NCBI GenBank assembly: GCA_019119085.1
Contig: DWXT01000180.1
Coordinates: 1 to 21,407 of the forward strand
Length of the DNA: 21,407 nt
DNA from: Flavonifractor avistercoris
Lineage (GTDB): Bacteria; Bacillota; Clostridia; Oscillospirales; Oscillospiraceae
Direction: 5' to 3'
The position numbers and the translations under genes were made by a program. Each line of letters begins with the position of its first letter. Within the stretch, counting starts at the first letter, position 1. Positions 7,781 through 15,683 of this stretch are shown in pieces. Under the pieces are notes generated by a model. That model was given only the letters and a program-made list of their open reading frames with translations, searched no databases and was not told the DNA's origin.

Positions 7781-8503
7781 CTATCGAAAGGCCAGCCGCA
7801 CTTCCAGATCGGCGGCCAGCGTGCCGTCCACGAATACCTGCCCGCGGCAGACGGCCAGGCCCCGCTCCGTCTTTTCCTCCAGGAGAGACACGTGGATCTC
7901 CAGGGTGTCCCCCGGCAGGATTTTCCGGCGGAAGTTGGCCTCCCGCACCCCCATGAACAGGGGGAGCTTTCCCCCGTAGCGCCCGGTGGTCATCATCAGG
8001 ATGTCCGCCGCCTGGGCGGCCGCCTCGATGGTGTAGATGCCCGGCAGCACCGGGGCATCCGGGAAGTGTCCCGCGAAACAGGGCAGCTCCAGCCGGGCCC
8101 GGAAGGAGGCCACCGCCTCCTCCCCCGGCACCAGACGGCTCACCGTGTCGATGAACAGCATGGGCTCCCGGTGGGGCAGGATGCCCAGCACCTCCTGGTG
8201 GGACAGGCTCCGGGCCTCCTGGCCCTTCAGGGCCTGGGACAGCTTCTCCCGAACCGGGAGCAGCTCCTCCCACCCGCTGAGGTAGATCAGCCGCCCGGCG
8301 GGCACCGCCAGGTCGCTGGTGTTGGCGCACCGGGTGGGGCAGCCGCAGACCACCAGCACCGCCGGGTACTTCACCCCTGCCTGGGCGGTGACAAACTCCG
8401 TCTCAGGGAAAAAGCTGCTCAGCCGCTTGACCAGGGCCACCCGGTCATACCGGGGGTTGCAGCCGCCGCAGTAGCGGACACCGATCTGACAGTTATCCGC
8501 CAT
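7781..8503 (-). CDS. Fusion of a Cys-rich domain and a FabZ-type hydroxyacyl dehydratase
   Basis: A 240-residue two-domain protein. Residues 1 to about 95 form a cysteine-rich domain with YCGGCNPRYDR (Cys12, Cys15) and VVCGCPTRCAN (Cys53, Cys55, Cys59), which looks able to bind a metal or Fe-S cluster; I do not recognise a named family. Residues about 98-240 are a FabZ-like hot-dog domain with LPHREPMLFID (109-119) and the active-site block GHFPDAPVLPGIYTIEAAAQ, carrying catalytic His146 and Glu160. FabZ dehydrates 3-hydroxyacyl-ACP, so a role with the carrier protein encoded in this operon is plausible. Stand-alone FabZ is about 140-150 residues, so the N-terminal extension is unusual. ATG at 8503 overlaps the NifU-like gene by 11 bases. 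Hydration or dehydration of a C4 hydroxyacyl thioester is a possible role, unproven. Confidence 0.8.
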   Translation of the reverse strand: MADNCQIGVRYCGGCNPRYDRVALVKRLSSFFPETEFVTAQAGVKYPAVLVVCGCPTRCANTSDLAVPAGRLIYLSGWEELLPVREKLSQALKGQEARSLSHQEVLGILPHREPMLFIDTVSRLVPGEEAVASFRARLELPCFAGHFPDAPVLPGIYTIEAAAQAADILMMTTGRYGGKLPLFMGVREANFRRKILPGDTLEIHVSLLEEKTERGLAVCRGQVFVDGTLAADLEVRLAFR

Positions 8504-8777
8504 GGCGCATGTTCAGAATGGCGCAGGCCTCGTCCAGCAGCTCCGGGCTGATATCCTGAACCAGGACGGCCTGCTTGATGTGGGGAAGGTGCTCGGTCAG
8601 CGCGGTCTGAATCAGCTCCTCCGTGGTCAGGTCGGCCGCCGGGCAGCCGGCGCATTTTCCCCGGAGCTTGAAGCGGACGATACCGTCTTCTACCTCCACG
8701 ATCTCCATGTCGCCGCCGTGGGTGCGCAGGAGCGGGCGCACGTGCTCGTCCAGCACGGCCTCGATGTCCTCATACAT
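8493..8777 (-). CDS. nifU-like: NifU-like Fe-S scaffold domain protein
   Basis: A 94-residue protein matching the C-terminal NifU/NfuA domain, which carries or delivers Fe-S clusters. Visible are LRTHGGDMEIVEVEDGIVRF (17-36) and the cluster-binding pair KCAGCPAADLT with Cys42 and Cys45. The open frame continues upstream, but ATG at 8777 is chosen because GGAGG lies 8 bases upstream and the length fits the domain. It sits between abfD, whose product needs a [4Fe-4S] cluster, and the Cys-rich FabZ fusion, overlapping the latter by 11 bases. A dedicated role in supplying clusters to one or both neighbours is an attractive inference. A perfect GC-rich hairpin stands immediately upstream of its ribosome-binding site. 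Confidence 0.9.
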   Translation of the reverse strand: MYEDIEAVLDEHVRPLLRTHGGDMEIVEVEDGIVRFKLRGKCAGCPAADLTTEELIQTALTEHLPHIKQAVLVQDISPELLDEACAILNMRHGG

Positions 8778-8798
8778 GGCGGATACCTCCTTATAAGA

Positions 8799-8832
8799 AC
8801 CGGGGGGCGGCGGATTTCCGCCGCCCCCCGGT
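8799..8832 (-). terminator. Strong GC-rich hairpin upstream of the NifU-like gene
   Basis: Perfect 16-base inverted repeat (ACCGGGGGGCGGCGGA and its complement) with a two-base centre, ending 8 bases before the GGAGG of the NifU-like gene. On the minus strand it is followed by TTCTTATAAGG, a short U-rich stretch. It may be a partial terminator of the permease-abfD transcript, or a processing and stability hairpin for the downstream part. Confidence 0.55.
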
Positions 8833-9187
8833 CGCACAGATTCTGATTGTTCGGATGTTCCAGGGCAGCCCCTCCCCGCGCGGGTCAGGATCAGCGCCCG
8901 ACCGCCCCGCAGGGCGGTCGGGTCCCGGAGCGTGCCTCCGCCCGCACCGGAGCGCCGGGCGGACGCCGGGGAACTAATCTTGAGGGAGAGAAGAGGGATG
9001 GTTTGGGGCGTATACTCCTTGATGTGGGCGATAGCCTTGGCCAGCACCCGACCGCCCCTGAGGGGCGTCCGGGATCCCGATGGGATTTCACATCCTCGGC
9101 GGGAGTGAATCCCGCCTGCGGCAAGGTTTTGGCTGCGCCAAAACGCTTGGACGGCTTCGCCGGGGAAAGCGCTGGCCCTCGCTGGCT
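8833..9187. repeat. Hairpin-rich intergenic element after abfD
   Basis: About 355 bases without a credible gene, packed with perfect short inverted repeats: 8897-8922 (CCCGACCGCCC, loop CGCA), 9053-9067 (CGCCCC, loop TGA), 9098-9116 (GGCGGGA, loop GTGAA) and 9126-9144 (GTTTTGGC, loop TGC). The block CAGC-R-CCCGACCGCCCC occurs twice (8892-8908 and 9042-9058). One copy follows a duplicated piece of the abfD 3' end. This looks like a REP- or MITE-type non-coding repeat inserted behind abfD; genome-wide copies would be expected. Confidence 0.55.
9013..9045 (-). repeat. Duplicated fragment of the abfD 3' end (copy 1)
   Basis: 33 bases matching 9188-9220 at 32 positions. In the minus frame it re-encodes the AbfD C-terminal segment AKAIAHIKE, but here the frame reads on without the stop codon. 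The 142 bases between the copies are hairpin-rich, so this is a relic of an insertion or duplication at the end of abfD. Confidence 0.85.
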
Positions 9188-10638
9188 TACTCCTTGATGT
9201 GGGCGATGGCCTTGGCCAGCTCTTTCTTGTGGGCCAGGTTGCCCTGACGGGAGATCATGATGCGCTGAGCCTGGGGAGAGCCGGCGCCGTGCATGGACTC
9301 GGTGCGGTAGCCAACGGCGGCGGTGCCCAGGGACAGGTTCTCGATCAGGCGCAGGATGCGCAGGCGGTTCTCGGTGGACACGGTGGAGACGCCCTTCAGA
9401 TACTTGTCGATGACGGGCCCCAGCTTCTCGTCCCGGAAGTCGGCCTCGCCGGGGGCGGTGACCATCAGGCCGCCGGCGATATCCTCGGCCAGGCGGACGA
9501 TCTCATAGGGGAAGCGGGTGACGTTCTGCTTGCACACGTTGGCCAGCAGCAGGTCGATCATGTAGTTGCCGCTCTCGGTGGGGGCGCCCTCGGCGGAGCA
9601 GGCGATGCCGCAGCAGTACAGGGTCTCGTTCAGGTGGGTCATCTCGATGAGCTTATCCTTGATGTGGCTGGCCTTGGCGGCGCCGTTGTAGTCGGCGGCC
9701 ACGGCGGCGGCGCCGATGAGCACGTCGCCCACGCCCACCTTACAGCCGCCGTAGCTCTGGCGGTGATAGCCGGCGAACCGCTCCACCAGCATGCCGGCGA
9801 ACTCGGTCTCGCCGTTCATGAAGATGCGGTCGTTGGGCACGAACACGTGGTCGAACACGGTCAGGGCCTCCACGCCGCCGAACTCGCTGTTGCCCACGTC
9901 CATCTCGCTGCCCTCCAGCTTGCGGGTGTCGCAGCTCTGGCGGCCGATGATCATGAACAGGCCCTTGGTGTCCAGGGGCACGGCGAAGGAGATGGCGTAA
10001 TCCTTGTCATCGGGGCCCATGGACTGGGTGGGCATGACGATGACCTCATGGCTGTTGATGATGCCGGTCTGGTGGGCCTTGGCGCCGCACACCACCACGC
10101 CGTCGGGACGGCGCTCCACCACGTGGAGGAACATGTCGGGATCATCCTGGGCGTGGGGCGCCTTGGAGCGGTCGCCCTTCACGTCGGTCATGGCGCCGTC
10201 CACGGTCAGGTCGTTCTCCTGGCAGTACAGCATGAACTTCTTAAAGTTCTCGAAATAGTGGGTGCCGTACTTCTTGTCGATCTCATAGGTGGTGGAGTAC
10301 TCCGCGTTGAAGGCGTCCATGCCCACGCACCGCTGGAAGCAGGCGGCGGTCTTCTGGCCCAGCAGGCGCTGCATCTTCACCTTGTTGCGCAGATCCTCGG
10401 TGGAGCGGTGGATGTGGGTGAAGCGGTTGATGCGCTCGCCGGTCTCGGGGGAGATGGCGGTCATCAGCTCCTGATACTCGGGCATCTGGGCCAGGTCATA
10501 GGTCATCCGGACCGAGTTCAGAGAGGGGCGCAGAATCGGGTTATCAACAGGATTTTCCACCTTCTTGCCGAACATGTAGATCTCCATCGGGATCTTGCGG
10601 ATGCTTTCGATGTACTGTTCGCCGGTCATGAGTGCCAT
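9187..10638 (-). CDS. abfD: 4-hydroxybutyryl-CoA dehydratase / vinylacetyl-CoA delta-isomerase
   Basis: A 483-residue FAD and [4Fe-4S] enzyme that dehydrates 4-hydroxybutyryl-CoA to crotonyl-CoA by a ketyl-radical mechanism and isomerises vinylacetyl-CoA. The cluster ligands are visible: AACFQRC (Cys100, Cys104) and YHRQSYGGCK (His292, Cys299), with Tyr296 between them. They match Cys99, Cys103, His292 and Cys299 of the Clostridium aminobutyricum enzyme. Long stretches such as NETLYCCGIACSAEG and TESMHGAGSPQAQRIM are typical. The ATG at 10638 (MALMTGEQYIESIRK) is chosen over a longer frame because it matches the known N-terminus and has AAAGGAAG about 8 bases upstream. It is the second gene of the operon, 68 bases after the permease. 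It is cytoplasmic, homotetrameric in known members and oxygen-sensitive, which fits an anaerobe. Confidence 0.97.
   Translation of the reverse strand: MALMTGEQYIESIRKIPMEIYMFGKKVENPVDNPILRPSLNSVRMTYDLAQMPEYQELMTAISPETGERINRFTHIHRSTEDLRNKVKMQRLLGQKTAACFQRCVGMDAFNAEYSTTYEIDKKYGTHYFENFKKFMLYCQENDLTVDGAMTDVKGDRSKAPHAQDDPDMFLHVVERRPDGVVVCGAKAHQTGIINSHEVIVMPTQSMGPDDKDYAISFAVPLDTKGLFMIIGRQSCDTRKLEGSEMDVGNSEFGGVEALTVFDHVFVPNDRIFMNGETEFAGMLVERFAGYHRQSYGGCKVGVGDVLIGAAAVAADYNGAAKASHIKDKLIEMTHLNETLYCCGIACSAEGAPTESGNYMIDLLLANVCKQNVTRFPYEIVRLAEDIAGGLMVTAPGEADFRDEKLGPVIDKYLKGVSTVSTENRLRILRLIENLSLGTAAVGYRTESMHGAGSPQAQRIMISRQGNLAHKKELAKAIAHIKE
9188..9220 (-). repeat. abfD 3' end segment duplicated downstream (copy 2)
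   Basis: The functional copy of the 33-base direct repeat. It covers the last codons of abfD plus most of the stop codon, and is repeated 175 bases further downstream at 9013-9045 with one mismatch. Confidence 0.85.
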
Positions 10639-10686
10639 AGCAGAAACTTCCTTTCTCAATCAGATTTTGATGTTCTTCTATGCGGT

Positions 10687-10710
10687 GTAAAGCGGCGCTC
10701 GCCGTTTTAC
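10687..10710 (-). repeat. Hairpin at the permease stop codon
   Basis: Inverted repeat of 10 bases (GTAAAGCGGC with GCCGTTTTAC) around GCTC, with one non-Watson-Crick position, overlapping the permease stop codon. No U-run follows on the minus strand. It probably protects the 3' end of the permease message or lowers read-through into abfD. Confidence 0.45.
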
Positions 10711-12119
10711 TGGTTGTCATGCTCGCTGGGGGCGCCCACGGCCACCTGCTCCACGGCCTGCTGCTCCTGGTTCTTCTTGCTCTCGAACAGGAGGAAGAAG
10801 AGGATCAGGCCCACAGCCAGGCCCCAGGCGGCGCCCTGAAGGGCCAGGATGATGCCCATGACGCCGCAGATGCCGCGCTCGATATCCGTCCTGCACATGT
10901 TCATGGCCAGCTGGGTGCAGATGAAGCCCTGCACGATCAGGGTCAGGGAGAGGGCCACGGGCAGTACGGACTGCAGCAGGGAGGAGATGGGGATCAGTGC
11001 CACGCAGATGAAGGTGCACCAACGGAAGGTGCCGGCGCCGCTGTAGATGGACTCCATGGCCTTGGGGCCTTCCTTATACCGCTGGGACACGGCGGCGGTA
11101 ACGGCCGCCCACAGGGGACCGCAGGTCTGGGTATAGGGGCAGCAGAGAGCCATAGCCACGTTGCGGATGCCGCTGATGATGTTGGAACGGTTGGCGTTGA
11201 AATCAATCTTTTCATCCCGACGAACCTCGTCAGCGGAACGGATCAGCTCCTCAGAGGTGACGAAGTCACCGAAGGCGATGATGTAGACCACAATGGCGGT
11301 GGGAATGGCGGCAATCCAGGTGGCGGCGCTGGGCCAGCCGATGGCGAAGGGAGACAGCTGGTTCCAGATGTTGGCGAACTCAGGAACCTTGATAAGGGGC
11401 CACCACTGCACCTGGGGGAAAGCCAGCTCGCCCACAATGGGGCCCAGAATCAGGGCGATGATGATGGCGGGCAGCATGCCGAACTTGCCGATGGCATCAA
11501 TAAATTTGTTTTTCCGGCGCATGTTGGCCCAGATGGGACTGAACAGGCAGAAGTAGGCGATCAGCACGCCCACGGTGATGGAGATGGGGTAGGTCCAGAA
11601 CCGGCCGCCCTCACCCATCTCGCCGATGATGGCGGACAGGCCGCCGCCCATCAGCACACCGGCCTTCACAGAGTTGGGCACCAGATGCACCATCTTGCCG
11701 CCGATGCCGGTGATGCCGAACACCAGGAAGATGAGGCCCAGGATCAGCTGCATGGCGATCAGTGCTTTTGTGCGGTCAGGGCCCATAGCATAGCCTTCGG
11801 TCAGCCAGGCGGTGATGATGGGGATGGCCGGGGTGATCCAGCCGGGCACCACTGGGTCGCCCAGCAGCACGTGCAGGTTGTAGAAGAAGCCGTTGATGAT
11901 GACCATGGACAGGGCCACGCCGTATTCAACGCCCAAAACCTCTTGCAGAACGGGGATGGCGCCCAGACAGGTGGCGCACATAAAGACCGCCTGCACCATC
12001 TCCGGAACCGACCACTTGTAGTGGACGAAGGGAAGACGGATCTTAAATATGCCGGCCTTCCAGTATGGCTGCTCCTCACCGTACTTGCGGTAGCGGCTGA
12101 CGAATTGTTCGTTTGCCAT
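10707..12119 (-). CDS. UraA/NCS2-like membrane permease, substrate unknown
   Basis: A 470-residue polytopic membrane protein with about 12-14 hydrophobic segments. Pattern elements recall the nucleobase/anion UraA-fold permeases: an early VQAVFMCATCLGAIPVL segment, then GDPVVPGWITPAIPII and VPNSVKAGVLMGGGLSAI, in the order expected for that fold. The C-terminus is short, polar and cytoplasmic (SKKNQEQQAVEQ). ATG at 12119 with GAGGG about 7 bases upstream. As first gene behind the sigma-54 promoter and directly before abfD, it is likely the uptake system for the operon's substrate, for example 4-hydroxybutyrate or a related carboxylate; family members that carry purines make this uncertain. 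I cannot identify substrate residues. Confidence 0.72.
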   Translation of the reverse strand: MANEQFVSRYRKYGEEQPYWKAGIFKIRLPFVHYKWSVPEMVQAVFMCATCLGAIPVLQEVLGVEYGVALSMVIINGFFYNLHVLLGDPVVPGWITPAIPIITAWLTEGYAMGPDRTKALIAMQLILGLIFLVFGITGIGGKMVHLVPNSVKAGVLMGGGLSAIIGEMGEGGRFWTYPISITVGVLIAYFCLFSPIWANMRRKNKFIDAIGKFGMLPAIIIALILGPIVGELAFPQVQWWPLIKVPEFANIWNQLSPFAIGWPSAATWIAAIPTAIVVYIIAFGDFVTSEELIRSADEVRRDEKIDFNANRSNIISGIRNVAMALCCPYTQTCGPLWAAVTAAVSQRYKEGPKAMESIYSGAGTFRWCTFICVALIPISSLLQSVLPVALSLTLIVQGFICTQLAMNMCRTDIERGICGVMGIILALQGAAWGLAVGLILFFLLFESKKNQEQQAVEQVAVGAPSEHDNQ

Positions 12120-12206
12120 ATGCGTTCCCTCTTTCTTTCCCGCGAATTTTTGTGGATAGGCGGTTCAGTTGGCCAACTGGTTCCTATGCACGGACACTCT
12201 CTATTT
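12120..12206 (-). other. 5' leader of the sigma-54 operon
   Basis: With transcription starting about 12 bases beyond the -12 element (near 12196), the mRNA leader is about 77 bases before the permease ATG. It contains GAGGG as ribosome-binding site and a short dyad (GTTGGCCAAC at 12169-12178). No riboswitch-like structure was recognised. Confidence 0.4.
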
Positions 12207-12222
12207 TGCAACCTCGGTGCCA
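12207..12222 (-). promoter_or_regulatory. Sigma-54 (-24/-12) promoter of the operon
   Basis: Read on the minus strand the sequence is TGGCACCGAGGTTGCA, matching the RpoN consensus TGGCAC-N5-TTGCA with the correct GG-to-GC spacing. It faces the permease gene and lies next to a gene for a sigma-54 activator. The expected start site is near 12196. Confidence 0.9.
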
Positions 12223-12228
12223 ACTTAC

Positions 12229-12272
12229 AAAAAAATCCCAAAGCCGCTGTCCGACAACGACTTTGGGATTTT
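12229..12272 (-). terminator. Intrinsic terminator of the activator gene
   Basis: Perfect 12-base arms AAAATCCCAAAG / CTTTGGGATTTT (12232-12243 and 12261-12272). The 17-base centre also pairs, so on minus-strand RNA the stem continues with two G-U pairs to TGTC-G-GACA. It ends in a run of seven T on the minus strand, 120 bases after the activator stop codon and 7 bases before the -24 element. It insulates the sigma-54 promoter from upstream transcription. The arms also end in TTTT on the plus strand, so it could act in both directions. Confidence 0.85.
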
Positions 12273-12342
12273 CGCAGAAATTGTCCTTTTTTGCGTACGC
12301 TGCATTTTTGAAACAGTTTGATGCTCTTCACAAAGTGAGGCC

Positions 12343-12357
12343 CCTTGAAAATCAAGG
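12343..12357. promoter_or_regulatory. Candidate upstream activator-binding site
   Basis: Perfect inverted repeat CCTTGA-AAA-TCAAGG, about 120-135 bases upstream of the -24 element, the usual distance for a sigma-54 enhancer site. It lies between the activator stop codon and the terminator. Two TTTTGCAGCA repeats nearby (from about 12377 and 12396) and GCGTACGC (12293-12300) are further possible contacts. Which one the activator binds cannot be told from sequence. Confidence 0.5.
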
Positions 12358-12391
12358 TTTTGGTTCCTGGTTCATTTTTGCAGCATCTGTT

Positions 12392-13822
<1,431 letters not shown>

Positions 13823-13842
13823 GGCTTTTCCTCCGTTTCCCG

Positions 13843-14415
13843 TCAGCCCTTCGGCGGCTCACCCTCCAAAATCACAATGGACGTTTTGCATTTTTCCACC
13901 AGAAAGCTGTCAAACCGGTCCAGCTCCGCGGCGTCGGAGAACGCCGAGGTTGGGATGATGTATGCCCCCTGTCCAAAGAACAGGAACCGCCAGCCCGGCA
14001 GCGCCGCCAGATGGTTGACCTCCGTGTAGCGGGCCGTGGTGGTCTCCTCCCCTGCCTGGGTGCGGATGCGGTCACCCAGGAAGGTAAAGGTCACCTGGGC
14101 CGGGTACGCCCCCCGCTTCTTTGCATCCTGAATCGCCTTCCGGCATGTCTTGGCCTGGGCTCGCCTGGCCCCCAGGGGAATCACCGCGAACTGCAGAATG
14201 ACAAAGGCAATTCCGGCCGCGCGCAGCCATACAGGGCAGGCCTGCCAGTTCCAAATCAGCAGAAACCCAATCACAATCGCCACACTGATCAGTGCCGGGT
14301 ACGCCATCACTTCCATCCGGTGCTTTTGAAACATCTTCCAGGTGGCCTTCGCCATGGCGCGATAGGCCGTCTCGTCATAAGTGCTTTTGACTACAAAATC
14401 ATTCTCCGGGTTCAT
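13843..14415 (-). CDS. YcxB-like membrane protein
   Basis: A 190-residue protein with a short cytoplasmic N-terminus, two membrane segments (about 37-56 and 62-81) and a soluble C-terminal domain of about 105 residues containing YTEVNHLAALPGWRFLFF and AYIIPTSAF, typical of the YcxB-like family (Pfam YcxB). The function of that family is unknown. ATG at 14415 with GAGGAG about 9 bases upstream. The gene is followed after 20 bases by the sigma-54 activator, so both may share one promoter. A link to signal sensing by the activator is possible but only suggested by position. Confidence 0.78.
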   Translation of the reverse strand: MNPENDFVVKSTYDETAYRAMAKATWKMFQKHRMEVMAYPALISVAIVIGFLLIWNWQACPVWLRAAGIAFVILQFAVIPLGARRAQAKTCRKAIQDAKKRGAYPAQVTFTFLGDRIRTQAGEETTTARYTEVNHLAALPGWRFLFFGQGAYIIPTSAFSDAAELDRFDSFLVEKCKTSIVILEGEPPKG

Positions 14416-14503
14416 CTCCCCGCACTCCTCTCTTGGGCTGCCTCAAGGTAGCCCAGCCCGCGGAGGCCAGGTGATCCGACGCAGCCGCCCGCTTTGATTT
14501 CTC

Positions 14504-14532
14504 AGTTTATCATAACTCATCTTGGAAAACAA
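14504..14532 (-). promoter_or_regulatory. Weak candidate sigma-A promoter for ycxB and activator
   Basis: On the minus strand TTGTTT (14532-14527) and TAAACT (14509-14504) are separated by 17 bases, each matching four of six consensus positions. An overlapping TATGAT (14516-14511) lies in the same AT-rich stretch. It is about 90 bases upstream of the ycxB ATG. Confidence 0.3.
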
Positions 14533-14546
14533 GCCGCCATTTCTTT

Positions 14547-14569
14547 AGCAGTATAATCTTCTTACTGCT
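14547..14569. repeat. Perfect inverted repeat AGCAGTA-N9-TACTGCT
   Basis: Seven-base perfect arms with a nine-base AT-rich spacer, upstream of the ycxB-activator pair. It could be a regulator operator or a recombinase-type core site near the mobile element edge. Chance occurrence cannot be excluded. Confidence 0.35.
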
Positions 14570-14786
14570 GTACAAATTCGCTACATCACTATCTGCCGAC
14601 CCGGATGCTCTTGATTTTTCACGGCTGCTTCGGCCGTACCCCGGACCTCCCCAAGGGTATTCTCCCCTTCCCATAGGCATCCTTTTCCTCAAACGCTTTG
14701 GCTCTTCGCTCGTAGAACGTTGTCCGGTCAAGCCGCATGATGCAAGTAGGTCAGGGATATTAAGATACTGTTGACAAAGAATACGA

Positions 14787-14806
14787 GGCTGGCCGCACGG
14801 TCAGCC
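14787..14806 (-). terminator. Candidate terminator of the polymerase gene pair
   Basis: Stem GGCTG-A-CCG / CGG-C-CAGCC with one mismatch and a TG turn, starting 10 bases beyond the stop codon of the 288-residue gene in the minus direction. It is followed by TCGTATTCTTTGTC, only loosely U-rich. Confidence 0.45.
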
Positions 14807-14816
14807 CTGTTGTTGT

Positions 14817-15683
14817 TTAGTTTGATAGATACTCTTCCCGCACCCGGTAGCGGCTGACGCCAAAGCTGCTATTGCGTTGAATGACCTCATCGGGGAGCAT
14901 GGCCAGGTATTTCCGGCCGAAATTGGTGTCCCCGAAGTAGCAGTCGAAGTTAATGACAGGAAGTACAACCCAATTGCTGTCCTCCGGCCGGTTTGCCACA
15001 TAGTAGGCGACCAGGGTGCGGAGCACCCGGGGCGGCACTGTTTCCGGGCAGGCCCGGTCGAGCCGCTCCGCCAGCTCCGCCGGCAGATCAGCCTCCATCC
15101 GGCGCAGCGGTCCCAGCTCCAAGGCGTCAGCAATCATATCGTCAAAGCGCAGCACCCAAGCACCCTCCGTGGCCGGAGAGGACAGCGGCGTCTGGAACTG
15201 CCGGACCTTGTCCCGCCACACCCGGTCAAACTTTTTGTCCAGGTCTTCCGCCACCTCCGCATAGCTTTTCCGCACCAGGTTGGGATGTTTCTTCGCAAAA
15301 TCCATGGCGCTGTGGAAGTGGCGGGCAAACCACCCTAGTCCCGCCTCGTCCACTAACTTTGGGAACTCTCCATGGAGCTCCGGGAATCCGGTGTGGTACT
15401 GCCACGTTTTCCGGCTGTTTGGCTTCTCCGGGACGCTGCACCAGGCGCAGAGACCCTTGCGGGCCTTCTCCAGTCGGCTGCGGGGGTCGCCGGGGAGCTC
15501 CGCCCCATCCGGCGTGTGGAACAAAAACCCCCGGGCCAGGATGGTCAGAATACGGGCCAGACCGCTGAAATCCCGCAAAGCCTCAAAGGTGAACCGCCCC
15601 AGCCAGGTTGTGTCCCTCTTGCCCACGGCCTGGTAACAGACTGGCCCCGTATAGTCCAGAAATTCCTGCCACTCATTCAGCAT
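14817..15683 (-). CDS. Unrecognised partner protein of the RNA polymerase-like gene
   Basis: A 288-residue soluble protein that I do not recognise. It has no signal peptide or membrane segment. Visible features are one CxxC (CAWC, Cys79-Cys82), a Trp- and Phe-rich N-terminal half, a charged stretch at about 130-165 (HPNLVRKSYAEVAEDLDKKF) and a C-terminal part with WVVLPVINFDCYFGDTNFG. The frame continues 11 codons upstream, but ATG at 15683 is chosen because GGAGG lies 7 bases upstream. It overlaps the last 11 bases of the polymerase-like gene, so the two are translationally coupled. That implies a shared role, such as a processivity, nucleic-acid-binding or regulatory partner. A candidate terminator follows. 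Homology search with the polymerase neighbourhood would show whether the pair is conserved. Confidence 0.75.
   Translation of the reverse strand: MLNEWQEFLDYTGPVCYQAVGKRDTTWLGRFTFEALRDFSGLARILTILARGFLFHTPDGAELPGDPRSRLEKARKGLCAWCSVPEKPNSRKTWQYHTGFPELHGEFPKLVDEAGLGWFARHFHSAMDFAKKHPNLVRKSYAEVAEDLDKKFDRVWRDKVRQFQTPLSSPATEGAWVLRFDDMIADALELGPLRRMEADLPAELAERLDRACPETVPPRVLRTLVAYYVANRPEDSNWVVLPVINFDCYFGDTNFGRKYLAMLPDEVIQRNSSFGVSRYRVREEYLSN

Larger units (their letters stand above)
14416..14816. other. Gene-poor, AT-richer junction region
   Basis: About 400 bases with no convincing gene; one 73-codon minus-strand frame has no ribosome-binding site and low-complexity basic content. It holds a candidate promoter for the ycxB-activator pair, a perfect inverted repeat AGCAGTA-N9-TACTGCT (14547-14569), a GC hairpin (ACGGCTG/CGGCCGT near 14620-14637) and the candidate terminator of the polymerase unit. 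The base composition differs from the flanking genes. This is the likeliest place for the left edge of the mobile element, but no att repeat or integrase remnant was identified. Confidence 0.45.

Noticed and set aside
9199..12311. Long plus-strand frames opposite abfD and the permease
   Set aside because: Compositions dominated by Gly, Ala, His and Val without motifs; the minus-strand genes in the same place have complete family motifs.
14510..14731. 73-codon minus-strand frame in the junction region
   Set aside because: No ribosome-binding site, basic low-complexity sequence, and it overlaps the candidate promoter; not credible as a gene.
14771..14776. Plus-strand TTGACA as a -35 box
   Set aside because: No matching -10 element at 16-18 bases and no plus-strand gene follows.
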